Origin: Montifringilla adamsi
Lineage: Eukaryota; Chordata; Aves; Passeriformes; Passeridae
DNA length: 64,000 bases
Assembly: GCA_017590115.1 (NCBI GenBank)
Contig: JAGGNK010013003.1
Location: 1,610,523 to 1,674,522 of the forward strand
Direction of reading: 5' to 3'
Numbering within the stretch: the stretch's first letter is position 1; the number at the start of each line of letters is the position of its first letter. Position numbers and translations under genes: made by a program. The notes under the pieces are model-generated. The model made no database searches, was not told the DNA's origin, and was given only the letters and a program-made list of their open reading frames with translations. Positions 1 through 14,067 of the stretch are shown here, one piece after another.

Positions 1-3000
1 GGATTAAATATTTCTGCTGATAAGTAGCCAATTCACAGTAAGCGGTCAGCTCTGCAGTGACCATATTTTTGTCTGTGCAAGTTGCTTTGCTAAGGACTGA
101 GCTGGGAAGAAAAAACACAGAATGGGATATAACAGGAAAAATCCTGGTTTTCCTTCTCTTCCCTATGTTGCTGTCCAGCAATGTGCTTGTAGAAGAAGGG
201 CTACTTTTAAAGAGAAGTAAAGGGCTTCCTTGCTGCTTGTTTAAGGAAAAAAAATTACAGCCATCTCTCCCTCCCTCTGTTTCTTCCTCTCTTTTTTCAT
301 TTATAGCCTCCTGCATGGTACAAATTGTATATTTGCTTGTGCTTCCCCACTGCCCCATTGTTGCACCAATTATTAAGGGGTGAAAAGAAGAGACTGTTTT
401 TTCTATTCTAGCCATAGTCTTCCACAAATCTCAACTCTTTCTGCTACAAAGATCTGCCTTGTTTTCCAAGCACTTCACTCAATACTGTCTGTATACGTCC
501 AAGGACAAAAATGTTTTTATTCAAAAGTGGCCTTGTACAGCTCTCAAGTTGCTGAGAGAGTTTGGCTACACAGGAGATTAGTTTTCTTGCTGAGGAATAT
601 CCTATTGGGACAGCCATATTATTCCTGTCTTTTTAGAAAGTAGACAAGCAAGAGGCAAGGAATAGATTACCAACTATGCTTAAAGACAATGAAACATTCA
701 ATGTATTAATAGGTATTTCTAGGAGAGAGCACTGCTGTGCAGTACTCACAAGTGTTTTCACTGATCCTCTCATCTGTACCACCAGCAAGGGTTTTTAATA
801 ACCTAAGACCCAACCTCAGCAACAGACGATTTTAAAAAAAATATTTCTGACAGCAATCTGCCTCACTCACACCAACATCTTTTCACAGTACAAGCAGCCT
901 AAGTGACTTGAAGTACAGCCACTGAATTTTGGTCTGGGCATACTGAATTTTCATGAAACTCTATCCAGGAAAACCAGGACTGGCAGAAAGACAGCAGGAA
1001 CCCAAGGCCACGCTTGTTTTGGAGAGGTTCTTCAGGTTCTGCATGTAGCTCTGGCCATTCTGCACATGCACAACTCATACAGGGAAATATTTGACTTTCT
1101 TCAGGGAAAAAGGCAACCATTCTGCTGGTGTTACAAAACAAAAAGGGGAGGCCTGACCAATATTTGGGTTTGATCTTAAAAGAGGAGTAACACTTGGGTT
1201 TAGCTCACCAGTGTCCAGAAATGCTGTTCTGCAGAGCAGCTGGAGGGTCCCATCTCACAGAAAATCTCAAAATCTGTGGAAGGAAACAGACCAGGAGGAA
1301 GATTGTGATGACTGCAATACAAAAAAGCACGAAGGCCAATAAAACAAGACAAATGTCATCTGAAAAGACAAGTCTATTATTTTAATGTCATGTTCACCCT
1401 CACCCTCAGTTTGTGGAGTGGAAAATTAGTGGCCAGAGCTAGTGCATCAGTAAAAATCAGAATATTGGTGGCACTCCAAGTCCAAATGTTTTAGCTACCG
1501 TTTTTTTTTGCTCAGTGCAAAATTTTTCAATGGTCATTTTAGAGCACTAATCTTTATATCTTCTGCCAGTATGGGATACTTAAAAATAAAGTATAAAAGG
1601 AGGGGGAAAAAAAAAAAGAAAAAGGTGTGATTGAGAAACTTATGGTATGTTTTGCTGGAATAACTGAGCCTTGCTCATCAACTAATGCTCAAACATCCGA
1701 GCACTTGATGGCTTATCAATACATTAAAAATACCTCAATAGCAGTTCTTTTGTTACAGTATGGATGCATAACACTTCTTGCTTCTCCAGAAATACCCTGC
1801 TCAAGTTGTCTGACTGATCTTTAAGCACTTACAAAGAAAAAAAGGTCCACTAATGCAATTTCACTGTCATTGTTTTCAGAGCTATTGAGCTGTAAACCCT
1901 GCGTGTGGAGCAACTGATGTGCGAGCACCTCATCTGGAAACCTATTTTTAAGGAAAATATTTCAGGAGGTAAATTTAGTTAAAATGTACGTAATTAGAAC
2001 ATGAAAGGGCAACTTATTTCATGGAGAACATGAGATGCTTGATACAATACTGGTATATGGTAAATTCAAATTCTTTCTGTATTTGGTCCTCACAGATGTA
2101 AAAACCTATACAGACATGTTGACAATATTGTATATACTTCATGAGAAAATTGAATTTCTCCTTAAATTATACTGTGAATTACTCAGCTTCCTCTGTGTGA
2201 GATAAAAAAAAAAAGAAAACCAATCCCTGAATACCAAGGTTTTTTGCATAATTGTGAAGTCCACAAGAATTACTGTTACATTTATATAACTTGGATCCAC
2301 TGTGATTTTTTAATGTAACTGAAATAATTCCTTTTTCACTTGCAATGTCAATACTTTGCTGTTCTGCACAAGAAGTTATGAGCTATCACAAAGTTCTGAA
2401 ATCCACTCAGTACGCATTTTCAGCAACATAAAGTGGTTTTCCTTGCCATTTATTTTTATTTCAGTTAGTCTATAAAATTCAATATGCTTGATATTAAAGA
2501 GAAAGATGGATAAAACAGTTGATTCACTGCATTTGCCACTGGCATAGTGGAAATTACAGAAAAAACTTTGCATCAGCATTCTTTGATGCATTAGCTGATC
2601 ATCAGTATTAAATTATTTTAAAGAGGATTTGTGAATTGTAAGCTAGAAGCAGTGACAAAGACAACAAAATAGTAAAAAAAAAAAGGATTTAGAGAGCATA
2701 AAATTAAAAGAGAAAAAGAGAATATAGTCTGAGCTAACAGCTGGAAAAAATCCTGCACACAGAATATCTGGATTAGTCAGTGACACAATTTGCTTTAGAT
2801 CATTTGGTTATCTAAATATTTGACAGCATTCAGTCTTGAGTAAATATTCTAGAATTTAAAAATACATTCAATAAGAAAGAAAACATCCTAAGAAAGCAAT
2901 ATTTCAGGACATTGTCAATATTAACAGAGACAGCACTGGGCTGGTCATCAGCCACAAAGTCTTTACCAGTCAGTGTGAAACCAGAGAGATTTGTCTTATT

Positions 3001-4129
3001 CCACCCAAAACCGTGTCTGCAGTGATGCACTGATAACCTTCAGCTGCACCTGACCCCAGACACACTGTGCTCTCCAAAGCACTTCTCAGATTCCCTAAGC
3101 TGGCCAAATAACACACAAGGAACACAATAAAACCAGTCTGGAATGCCCCTGCTTCCCCAGACTGATTCAGTTTATCTGCTTTGCCAGATTTTCTTCTTCC
3201 TAAATCCCGGCTCCCTCCTGACAAATGCTGGTGAATTTCCTACAAACTCTCTACCTTTGATAAATTAAGCAAGTTGCAATGGGATATGTTATCATCACTA
3301 TTCACAGAAAGGAGGGGGTTGTAGAAGCCCTAGGAAGGATATACAAACTAGTTACATTCAGAAAAAGAAGATGCATAAAAAAAAGACTGTGACAATACTA
3401 CTCAGGGGAGTTCCTTCACTGGGTGCTGGCTCCTTTTGTATTTAGCAGCTCCATGAAAGATTCCAATTTCCCTGGAACACTCCTGTTACTGTCCAAATTC
3501 TATAATACCAAGAAGAGGAAAAGTGCTACAAACTTAATTTCTTATGAAAAAATGCAGAAATGTTTAAAATAGGGCCATAATCTCATTTTTTCTCTCATAT
3601 TTTTCTTCAGCATAAATGCTTTCTAAAGCAGAATAATAAAATAATGAAAACAATGAAGAATGGTTATCTGTTTTGAGGTTTTAAGAGCTGTACTTAGAGG
3701 GGAAAAGGGTTTTTGGTGCTCTTTTTAGGGGGTGGGGTGGTCTTGGTGTTTTTTACTGTGTTAGTTTTAAACATCCCAAAAAACTGTAGAGGAAGTGATA
3801 AATTAAAAAACCCAAATCAACAAAAAAACAACTAGTCAGCATTATCAAATCAGGTAGTAAATGTTAATTTAAGACAAGCTATAATATGGTCAAATTACTG
3901 TTCAAAATTTGGAATGACCAGATAAAATTCATCAGTCTTCTATCAGTTCACCTTTTTTTCCCCCCCTTTACTACTCCAGCTGCAGGCTGTCCAGCACAGT
4001 TTGAGACATAATTTTCCTTAAATAGTTGCTCTTTCTCCCACTCACGCTCCTCCTCAGGTCTTGCTTTGCAGGGTGAAACATGGAAAGCATTTTTACTCTC
4101 CTACTAAAGAGTTCTACATTCCCACAAGC
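1..4129. other. Unique non-coding DNA, no gene recognised
   Basis: No open frame here resembles a known protein, and the longest is only 108 codons. The DNA is AT-leaning with short A/T runs, for example A-rich patches near 1605-1620 and 2205-2215. I see no recognisable transposable element and no CpG-rich block. It reads as intergenic or intronic DNA. An unrecognised non-coding exon or conserved regulatory element cannot be excluded without cross-species alignment. Confidence 0.6.
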
Positions 4130-4218
4130 TTTCTTTTCTTTTCTTTTCTTTTCTTTTCTTTTCTTTTCTTTTCTTTTCTTTTCTTTTCTTTTCTTTTCTT
4201 TTCTTTTCTTTTCTTTTC
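4130..4218. repeat. (TTTTC)n pentanucleotide microsatellite
   Basis: About 17.6 uninterrupted copies of a five-base unit read TTTTC on the + strand and GAAAA on the - strand. No imperfect unit is visible, which suggests recent slippage or expansion and likely length polymorphism. The + strand is pure pyrimidine across the tract. The flanks (ACAAGC on the left, ATCATGAA on the right) are unique. Confidence 0.97.
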
Positions 4219-5581
4219 ATCATGAATGCCTGAGTGTTTTTAACGATGGCTCCTAAAGAGCTTCACGCGATACTCCAACACTGCAGGTTGGAAAAGCTTC
4301 TCCGGACACATCCTCCAGTCACATTTGTCACTTTTGCACCTCAGTTCAGTGTTATTAGGGCATGACAATCCTGTGGGCACCCAAAGGACTCGTAACTGAT
4401 GCACCTGAGCTGCGTTCCAAGCAGCACAGACACACATTTAACTCGATCACTGAGCAAACTGCAGAGCAGGAGGCTCCTTCTCTCCTGCAGCAAGGTATCA
4501 CTGTCTGATGACTGGCAGCAGAACAATACCCAGCACAAGCAGCTTCCAAGTGAAGTTACTAATTAGTGCAGATGCTGTGAAGGTAAGAAGCCATCAGAAC
4601 TTGGCAGGAATAACTGTGTCATTAAGTTATTCGATCTCTGAGTGACAAAATGATTTGTAGATGACTGTGCTGCGTTCTCTGCCTTTCCTTCTCACACTCC
4701 AACACTATGAGCAGGAGTGTAATTTGGGATATCTTCCCTCTCAACTGCGTTTCTTTCTGGTCGCCTGTCATCTTCCAGCAAGGATGGGAGTAAGAGGTTT
4801 GGATGTCACCTCTGTTCAAACATTGTGAAATACAGCAGAAATGGAGCTCTTAATGACAGAGATAGAGCACAGAGCAAGGAGACGTGAAAACACAGCTCAG
4901 CTGGAAGCCTGGAGCTATCTTAAGGAGACAAGTCATCAAGAGTGGAGCAGAACCGTATCCTAACCTCATGCTCTTAATAAAGCCCAGTGACATGGCATAA
5001 GGCATTCTCAAGTTCTAATCTTTCAGTTTGGCTTGGTTGGGGGTGGAAGTACACTGTCACTGTGGCAGAGGCAGACTGTATAGAAGACAACAGAGCAGTC
5101 AGAGATCAATGTCACAAAACTTTCTAAATGAGAACCTCCCCCGAACTGGGTGAAAATATTTCAGGAAAATGTGGAGGCAAGCACAGGAAAGTGTTCTCCA
5201 AATGGTGTTTTCTCACGCCTGGAATTCAAGGATCTCCTATGCACGCAGACACAAGCCACTGCTCCTGCTTCAAAATGAGCTGCAAATATCTCTGAGACAG
5301 CCACCATCCCTTTGGATGTGAGCATCGTGCTTGTCATTAAACTCTGCTGCCAAAACTTCTGGGCTGACTGATGGGTACAGCTACACTGGCACTGCACACA
5401 CTGACATGAGACAGCGCATCTCATGTGCAGGGAAGGAAATGTTACAGCCCTGAGCAACAAGTTATTCAGGACAACGACAGCCAGAGGACAGAGTTATGAA
5501 CAACTCATAGCACAACTGAAAGGGACAAATAAAATGTTGGTGATGTCAATATTTCAAAATATTTAAATTAAATTAAAATTT

Positions 5582-5603
5582 AAAATTTAAAATTTTAAAT
5601 TTT
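5582..5603. repeat. Perfect 22-bp A/T palindrome in AT-only tract
   Basis: Within an almost pure A/T stretch (about 5557-5610), these 22 bases equal their own reverse complement. They lie next to a partial repeat of the motif AAAATTT. The segment is low-complexity and probably easily melted DNA. No function is implied. Confidence 0.8.
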
Positions 5604-8523
5604 TTTTAAAACCCCAGTTTTTCCTCAATATGAAATTAAAGGGACACACCAGGCAATACTCTGCTCTTATAGTTATGCAAAGTGAGGGATGTTCACATCC
5701 ACAGCACCCCTCCTAGGGCCGCTTTCCACCAACACACTTGTACAGCTTCGCTGCTGTCACACTCTCGTTAACCCCGAATGGCCATTTCTGCTCTCTTGGT
5801 GGCTATGATTAATTAGTCTGCTTTGAAAAGCAAGCTGCTCTGTGCCAGAAAACTCTGAAGTTGTGCACTAAACACACAGGGACACAGCTAGGCCCCCAGT
5901 CTTCAGCTGGATCAGGACTTCTCAGAGGCTCTGACAGCTATTTTGCCATACCCATGTGACAGCGTGGGTCCATGTGCCAGCACAGACCTGGCTGCTGCCA
6001 CTACACAACCACTGTTTCTTTCTCTACATGGAAGGGGCTTCCACCATTATGCTGTGGCTCATCCAACTACACAGACTCTGGAAATAAATAGGCATCAACA
6101 TCAGCAGCCTGATTTTTAGATGTGTTAAAAATGTTCAGCTCTCAGAGTTACTATACAGAAAAGGCAGACTTTTTCTTGGTGCCTAGCACCTAAGTATCTA
6201 AGTATGGATAATTTTTGATTAATGACCTGTCAAAACCCCATGGATTTGCAATATTATTCATCCAGCTACATTGTAAGAGATCTCTTTCATATCTTTTAAA
6301 TGCAGATCCAGGCTCAGGTGCATATGTTGATTCCTAAAGAGCCATTTCTGTATCAGATGATTCATTTTCTGCATATGATAAGGTACAATAAAACCAGTCA
6401 CCAATAAACCACACCCCCTCACAATTTGCCTTGTGTAATTGGTACATTTAAGAGCTTTGCACATGAAAAGCTACTGGTAACTTTTTTCCACCCAGGTGCA
6501 GCCTCTGTTCCTCTGCAGGTGCATGTAAAGATTAGCAAAACATTGCTTGTTTTAGGTTTGCTTGGATTCAAATACCACAGAGGAACCCATCTTCCTGTTC
6601 TAATTGATGGTGTGGGACTTTAGACAGAGGAAGAACAAAACCCTCTGTGGTCTGTGTGTAGCAGGCACCAAAAAAAATAATTGGCAACAAGCTTAACTAG
6701 AGGCTAAAGGTAAACCACAAATGAGTGGAAAATCCAACGTTGCCCATAACAGTTACTTTTGTCACTTTTGGGTTTTTTTGCTGTGACTGTAATCTCTTAC
6801 AAATAAAGCCATTTACCAGCAACACATCAAAAAGGCATTTTCAGAAAAATCAGCCAGATAGACTCTTTCAGCGAGAGCAGTGCATGCAGTGCTGCCCTTC
6901 TTAAAGGCTCAGATTTATGAGGCAGAAACATTGCTGCAGGTGGTTTGCAAGAATAGGTACAGGAGGTGGAGATTCCAGAGAGGAGGGTGTTGTGGTTAAA
7001 GGTTGTAAAGCTGCGTTTACACCGTGCTCCTCAATAGCTATAAAATTAACTTAGATATTTCAAGAAAGGACAAGCACAAAACTGTCAGCGCTGCAGAGAC
7101 AAGTGGGGAAAAAACCCCCTTTTTTTCCCCTTCAGTAAAATTTCTGTCAAAATGGAAAATGGGATTTATGTAGACATATCAGAAAGTTAAAGTTTCATCT
7201 GCAGAGAGTTCAATTTAGAAGCTGACTGTGAGAGAGGGGGAGAGGACAAGGCGTAGGAAATTTAACATGCTTCCCAGGCACATGCTGTGACAGTATGATT
7301 CTCACCTCCTAAAGCCCGTGAACCAAAGGTATTGAAGATTCAAGCATTTTTCTCCTGGCAGTGGGTGGCCTCATCCCAAAATCCAGCTGCCTTTCTGTAT
7401 GAGACAGCTGAAATAATCTACACATAGATGCTAGATGTATGTTATTATGCAGATCATATCAAACATATATGCTCTGTTTAGTTTTCTCACAGTATAACTG
7501 CCTCCTTCTCCAAGCTAAGCATATGTCCCATCACAAAGATCCAAACATGTCTTTAAGCATACCCCCAAAAAATTAACCAAGTTATTAGGGGATTATAAAT
7601 AACCTAATTCTCTTTCTCTTCACTCTTTCTCACTGATTTCACCTACTTCAGATTTTCTCAGTGCTGACCTGGAGCTCAGCTCTTTTCAGAAGCAGAGTGC
7701 TAAGCTGAAAAGTTCTCACAACAAGTACCTAGTTGTTTGACAGTCCGGGCCACAGAGTGACCACACAAGCTGCCAACGTGGCTGGGAGCAGCGGACCATG
7801 CAGTCAGACACCTTGTCCTCAACACTGACCAAAACAGGCCTCTTTAGGCAAAACATCCTCACAGGCAGTTGCACAAGAGCATGGAGTCTCATAAAAACCT
7901 CTCTATTTGAGCCAAGGGGTCCCATGATAGAAGATTTATATCCCGGTCCTTGATGCTTACAGAATCACAGAACTGCTGTATCATCCTACAGTCCTCTCAT
8001 TTTCTACTCATCTTCTTCAGTGAAGAGTCCCAATTATACATAAAAAAAGCATTCCACAACACAAAATATTCTACTTTTTTTCCCTTGGAGAACCCTATTT
8101 CTGCTGCACACCTTCATCACTGGCCCTTTTTTCCTAGCCCAGATATAAGTGCCAGCTGTGCCTTTACCCCTCAAGATCTTGTCATTTCCATCAAAAGGAG
8201 AGTTTTTACACCAAAAACCAGGTACACAAGGATTTGGTTTTTCAACTAATTTTTTGTAATCATTCACTTAATAGCACAAAAGAATCAGTGCACTGTATCC
8301 CAGTGCTCATATCCACCTCTCAATGCAGCAGTTCTGCAGCAATTTAGTGGAAAGAGCTTATTATTTAGTGTTAGCTGGTATTAACCATGCTGGCTTTTAT
8401 GCCATGTTAATCTAAAATGGGTATTTATGAGTGTGGTATCTCCATCTGCAACTACATGCATGTAATTTAAAGCAGGGTATCCAAATAAGAACTTAGGGGG
8501 CTAATTGTAGATACTCACTTTGT

Positions 8524-8558
8524 AAAATGGCAGCATTAAAAAGCTGCCACTCCATTTT
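8524..8558. other. Imperfect stem-loop
   Basis: The arms TGGCAGC (8528-8534) and GCTGCCA (8543-8549) are perfectly complementary across an 8-base A-rich loop. Outer bases AAAA (8524-8527) can pair with TTTT (8555-8558) around a 5-base bulge. The stem is too short and bulged for a confident microRNA call. It could be chance. Confidence 0.45.
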
Positions 8559-8609
8559 GTAGTTAGCACTAGGTTTTTCAGCAACTCTCTAAGTGCAACT
8601 TAGCATTAT

Positions 8610-8637
8610 TCATTCAAAGATCTTAATCTTTGAATGA
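8610..8637. other. Stem-loop with 11-bp perfect arms
   Basis: CATTCAAAGA (8611-8620) is the reverse complement of TCTTTGAATG (8627-8636), separated by the six bases TCTTAA. One more T-A pair extends the stem at each end. It lies about 50 bases from the preceding stem-loop. Nothing indicates transcription, and inverted repeats of this size arise by chance in AT-rich DNA. Confidence 0.6.
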
Positions 8638-9918
8638 GCCCAGCACCTAAATATCCTGATTTAGACACTAAGGTATGTGTGAGGGAGAGATTCATTTGGG
8701 CATCTAGTCCTTGGAAAGAGCAGCTGGAAGCCATGAGAGTTTCATTTAAATGCTGAAGTAGGATCTGAGCTCTTCTGAAAATCAGATATTTAGGGGTAAA
8801 ATCTATAAGCATTCAGGTCAGTAAGAATTATCCTCTCTGTTGGACAGGATACATTTGTTTTACTAGATAAAGCAGCAATCATTTAGCTGTTTTTCTCACA
8901 GCAAGAAATGCCACGTTTCATGAATTTATGAGAGTGTGGCCAAATCTTGTATGTGTTATCTTCCCTCTGTATTTGCTATATGAAAGAAACAGGTAAGGTT
9001 TGCAATAGGACAAGAAAACTAGCTGAAAACCTGCTGTCAAGATCGCAGATTTGAAATAAAACACATATTATGAAAGGCTCTACTAATTCAGCAAGAACAA
9101 GTGAAGTCTGAAGACTATAAATATCAGCCTAAGGAAGACCCTATATTAAGTCTGTGCTATTCTGCTAAACAGTTTCTACTCCACTGATGCTATTAGGGTG
9201 GTACTTTAGGCGTTACTGCGAAGATCTGAAGTGTGTTGAGCAGTTGCCTTAGTTAGGAAAACTTATTTGACATCTGTGAATGTGCCATTTATATATTGCA
9301 TACGTAGCAAGAAAATACTGATTTATTGGTGTAGCTGGTTCCTGAGTAGAATAGATTTATATATTCAACTCCAATTTTTCTACTACCTTTTGGGAAGGGT
9401 AAGAGGGCAGAGTTTGTGCAATTGAAGAAAAGCAGTATTTGCTCCTTACTGGTTTTGGAAAAAAAGCTGCCATTTTTTTTCAATCTCTGCAAACAACAAA
9501 GAGAATTCCCAGCTTAAAATGTCTCATCACACAATTTCTAGCAAGAAAGATTTAATCGTACCAAACATGAGGTTCACCATGCTCTGCCCATGCATAGTAC
9601 CTGCCAGTCTTCTTGCCAAGATCCTGCCTATCCTATTAGGTAACATAGTTTTACTTCTTTAGGCTGGTGCATAATCCTGGAGGAACAAAGCTGCCAACGC
9701 TTACCGTTTCATGGAGTTTCATACGCTATTTACTGTTTCCTCTCAAGGCCACAAGCCTGAGAATATTACATGCCCACCCACACATACAAACACATCTTTG
9801 CTTTTAATTGCATTCCCAGCCCTGGAGATTATGGATCGCCCTGGAACTGCAAACTCTTTTCATCCCAAAATACCGAAAGCAACCCAAGATGCATGCAATC
9901 TTTGGATCTTTTCTGCCT

Positions 9919-9942
9919 GGGATTTTTGGGGTGGTGGGGGGG
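9919..9942 (+). other. Putative G-quadruplex tract
   Basis: On the + strand there are runs of 3, 4 and 7 guanines, the last of which can be split in two. Spacers are six bases or fewer, giving four runs of at least three G. This fits the usual sequence definition of a potential quadruplex. Surrounding DNA is not CpG-rich, so there is no promoter argument. Confidence 0.45.
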
Positions 9943-12900
9943 TAAGACTTCTGATTTGGGAATGTGCCTGGTAGGCCAAGTTTACCCCCTTGCAGCTTAT
10001 GCAACAGCTCTGACTCACTCACTACAACCCATCTGCCAGGACGCATCCTGCTCCTGCCACAGCAGCAGCTCCAGTGCAGCACATGGAGAGGCTGCAAGGG
10101 GCACCCAGGCTTCTGTTTCCTGAGGATTCTGTGGCTGGGAAACAAAAAGGCATCACAGAGGCTGCAAAATTAACCTGGAAGTGGTGTGCACCCTTCCAAA
10201 GGTGAGGAGGATCCAGAAGCTGCCCAGGAAGGACCAATCCCTTGCAAAGATGGATCATGAGAAGCCTTTCCGGAGGGGGACCACTGGAACATCAGCCCTG
10301 TTTCCTTAACATGTTCAAAGCCAGCATCACCTCGGGTGAATTGAGAGCTCCAAAGCTGGAAACACAACCCACTAAAACCATTTGTGATGATGGGCCAGCT
10401 GCAGTGGAAATGTCATTACAGCTGATGTCTTGGCTTGCTTCAACTGGCATTTATTTCCCAGCACAGTAAAACTGGCCTTTATTTTGCATTTATTGAAAAG
10501 TGATTTAAAAGACTTACTTTCACACCTTTTTTTTTTTCTGTCAGCCGAACATACTTTGGAGCCTTGGTTGATTTTGTTTTTTATGTCATTTTTTTTAAAA
10601 GCCAGAGCCTTAAAAAAGTCAGCAATTTCCATAAGAAGACAAATGTTAACTACTTCAATAAATACAAATCATGAAAGAAGTGAAATTATTAAACTTTCTC
10701 CCCTCTTGGAAGCTAGAGATAATTTCATACCTGTGGGAGGTGCTGACTGCCCAACTGTTTGCTTAAATATGTTATTTAACGTATTCTTAAAAATACTGTT
10801 CCCTCATAACACTGAGCATCCCCATTACCCCAACCATCACAATGATTTTCATTATGAATGCAGGGCATTCTCACTTGATTCGTGACAATAAGGAAAATGG
10901 AAAGCAGACAGAAAATAATGAATGATTGTGCAGTGTTTCTGTGATGCTGAATATCAAAGTCCAGAAAGACCAAGCTAATCATTCCTATACTTCTTCCATT
11001 GTGGGCCATCCTACTTAGTTACTGTGAGAATCAAAGGTTTTTCATTTCTTGATCACCCTTGAAAAATGAGCAAGTACCAGCAGCCTCACGGTAAAATTAT
11101 CAGCCCTCAAGTTCTAAGCTGAGGGGAAAAAAAATGCTCAAAATATAATAAAGAAGGTAGGAATACATCTGCCTTTGTAAACAAAATCACACTGATGACT
11201 AAATGGCATTCATGCTAATACTGCCAGAGGCAAAACTGTGACCTGAGAAAAAACATCAATCTCCTTGTGTTGCTCTAGCCTCATTGGGATTGCTGTATAT
11301 ATTAATATCCAGATTTTTCCCATACATCAGTTGCTACTACTGCTTCATATTTTCTCCCCTGCAAGGTCAAAATGCAGCTCATGGAGTCTTACTATTAAAA
11401 AGAAGAAAAAAAAGAAAGATTTGTTTCCAGTCAGCTCAAAGTCACCATGAAAAACAGACTGATCTGCACACAGAGCGGCCTAGAAAGGAGCTTCAAAAAG
11501 TAGGAGCAGGGATGCTAATGGAACCACACTGAAAGGTCAATATATTTCTCAAATTAAATTAAAAAAAGAAAAAAACCTACTCTGTGCTTCCTTAGATGTT
11601 CATGTCCATGTGAGGAGTGCAACTATAACTCAGCAGTGACACACAGATAACTCAGCAGGCTCCTGTCCCACTCGGCACATCCCAGCCTGGGGTGCTGCTG
11701 CTGGAGGGCTGCAGGGTACCCCAGTAAAGCATGGTCTCAGGACCCTGTCTATCCCCTCACCACCCTGGTAATTCAGCCTCCCCCACATTCATCTGCTGAG
11801 CAATTCAGCACTGCCACCTATGAAAAGCTGGAGATGACAAAGACTGGCTACAGATCACACCATGGGAGCCCTCCCAGAGCCACCCACTCCCATGGGATGG
11901 TCTGGAGCATGGCTACAGGCTGAGCAAAGCCTGGAATGACCACAGATTATTCTCTGCCCAATAATCCCTGTATATCTCAAACAGGGATCCCTGCAAGTCC
12001 ACAAAAAGATGGAGTTTGTTATTACCAAAGCTGTGCAAGTGACATCAATCTGGCTCACAGGTGTTGTGATAAGCAAGGGTTTATCTCTCATATTTCCAAT
12101 ACTATCTTCTGTTGAGTGAAAATTTGCCTGAGATGCAAAGTGGACTTAAAGAAAAACCTATCAAGTCTAACAAATCAGTCAAAGCCATCAACTAAGATTG
12201 CCTTGAAACCTTATAGAAAATAACTAAATTTAGGATTTTAACAAGGTTCAGGCAAGATGAGCTTCAATTGCTTTCAGATGTGACAGCACAATCTGAATAC
12301 TCATAGCTGTTTGTAAATTTAGGCAAGAGGTATAAATCTCTCTCTCGTTTGTCAGTTATGTTCCAGTTCTGCTGCTCTACTGAAATGCTTGGCAAGATTA
12401 TGCTTCTGTGTTTTATTTCCTAATCTGACCATTATGGTAACTAATTTATTTCTATGTAATTTAATTATCTTTAGCTGTTCTGCATCCTTGGTGCTCTCTG
12501 ACTACTCCATCTCCAGCTATTTAATTTTCACTCTTCTCCTGCATTTGAATGATTGCTCTTTACATAGATTGCTGGCATGGAAATGTTGCTTAATTTGTAG
12601 CATCTGCTGACAGAGCCATTATTTTATTTCAATACATCATCTGGCCAAGGGGATGGACCACAGAACTTTGATTTTTGGTCCTCAGGGTTTGCATTCAGAA
12701 GCCATTATTTTCTTACTGATGTTAACAAGGTTACTCTGCTCTTTCCCTCTCGGTTCCTGCTCCTGTTCCACCAGCAGGTACTATTTGCAAAGCAGAGAGT
12801 TTCCTTGATCCTTGCAATATGCCTTTAATTCCTTTTTTTCTATTTTAAAATCCTGCCAGGCCACTGCTGGGAGATTCAAATTGAGGAAGAACCTACTTCC

Positions 12901-13932
12901 CCCCATTTTTGCTGTGACTGATCTTAGCACAAGTTTCACAGCTGAACCCTGTGGAATGCAGATTTCACCTCTACCTACAATATAAATTTATTCCACCTTC
13001 AAAGTTGTCACAGAGGCTCAGCAGTACCTTTGGCTTCTCTCAGGGCAGCCTTTTCTCAGAGTTGCCTCCAGCTCCTCGGTGCTTCCTGGCCACATACATC
13101 CCTCTTCCCAATGCATAGCAACTGCAGGATACAGGCTTCATTTCTCTTGTTTAGCATTCTCCCTGTATCACCTTTCTTACAGCTGTTCTGCCACAACAAT
13201 ATTTGTAGAAGTATAATAACCTAAAATGTGGCATTTGGATAACAGAGGCATTTCACACAAACTTGTCTTCATTTTAGCCATGTGTATTTGTGTCTCAGAG
13301 GAAAGCAGCATTCCTTACAGCTTTCTTTTCAACATTTTTCTAAATTAATAAGCCTCAAAGTACAATAGCAGCAGATAAATTTACTTATTAGACAACAGCT
13401 GCCAAAATTTGCCACTAACAGGTGTATGCAGGACATATTTCTTCACAGTAAAGAAGAAATTCAATCTCTAAATTATTTCATTTGGCACTAAGACAGAAGT
13501 TCTTTATTCTAAATATATGGACAAGTTTTCCACACAAGTTTTACCTTTGTGGTAAATTAAAAAGAAATAATAATTCTTGTTTAATGGGCTGTTCTAAGGG
13601 CAAACTACAATTGCCAGACGATATCTTAAATAATACAAAACATACTCCAGTCATCTGGAGATCTTTCTGAAAGCCTGTATACCTCTTTCCACTTTTTTTA
13701 ATGACTTTTCCTTCTTGGCTGGTTTCATCCTGATAGACCATGCAGCACCTCTCACCTGTTTTGCTACAAAACTAGTCACTGCCCACTCCATGAAGTGGGA
13801 ACTCAGGTGCTACTCCCCAGTTTGAAGATATTTCGAGGGTGAGAGGAAGCTGAGTATGTAGTGAGATGACAGGATACAAGATGAGTCTGGCCAGACCATC
13901 TAGCAGAATGAAAGAATATTGTCAGCTGTTTT

Positions 13933-13952
13933 TGGTTTGCTCTGAATGAATT

Positions 13953-13993
<41 letters not shown>

Positions 13994-14027
13994 GCATAAC
14001 ACTGGTTTGCTCTGAATGAATTTATTT

Positions 14028-14067
<40 letters not shown>

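Larger units (their letters stand above)
4219..13932. other. Unique non-coding DNA, no gene recognised
   Basis: Only short open frames occur, up to 151 codons at 10430-10885 (+). None contains a recognisable domain, and overlapping frames on the other strand are equally open. Small structures listed separately are an AT palindrome at 5582-5603, stem-loops at 8524-8558 and 8610-8637, and a G-rich run at 9919-9942. I could not place any transposable element here with confidence. Confidence 0.55.

Noticed and set aside
10430..10885. 151-codon open frame (+)
   Set aside because: It is T-rich DNA giving mostly hydrophobic residues, with no family resemblance, no splice context and another open frame opposite.
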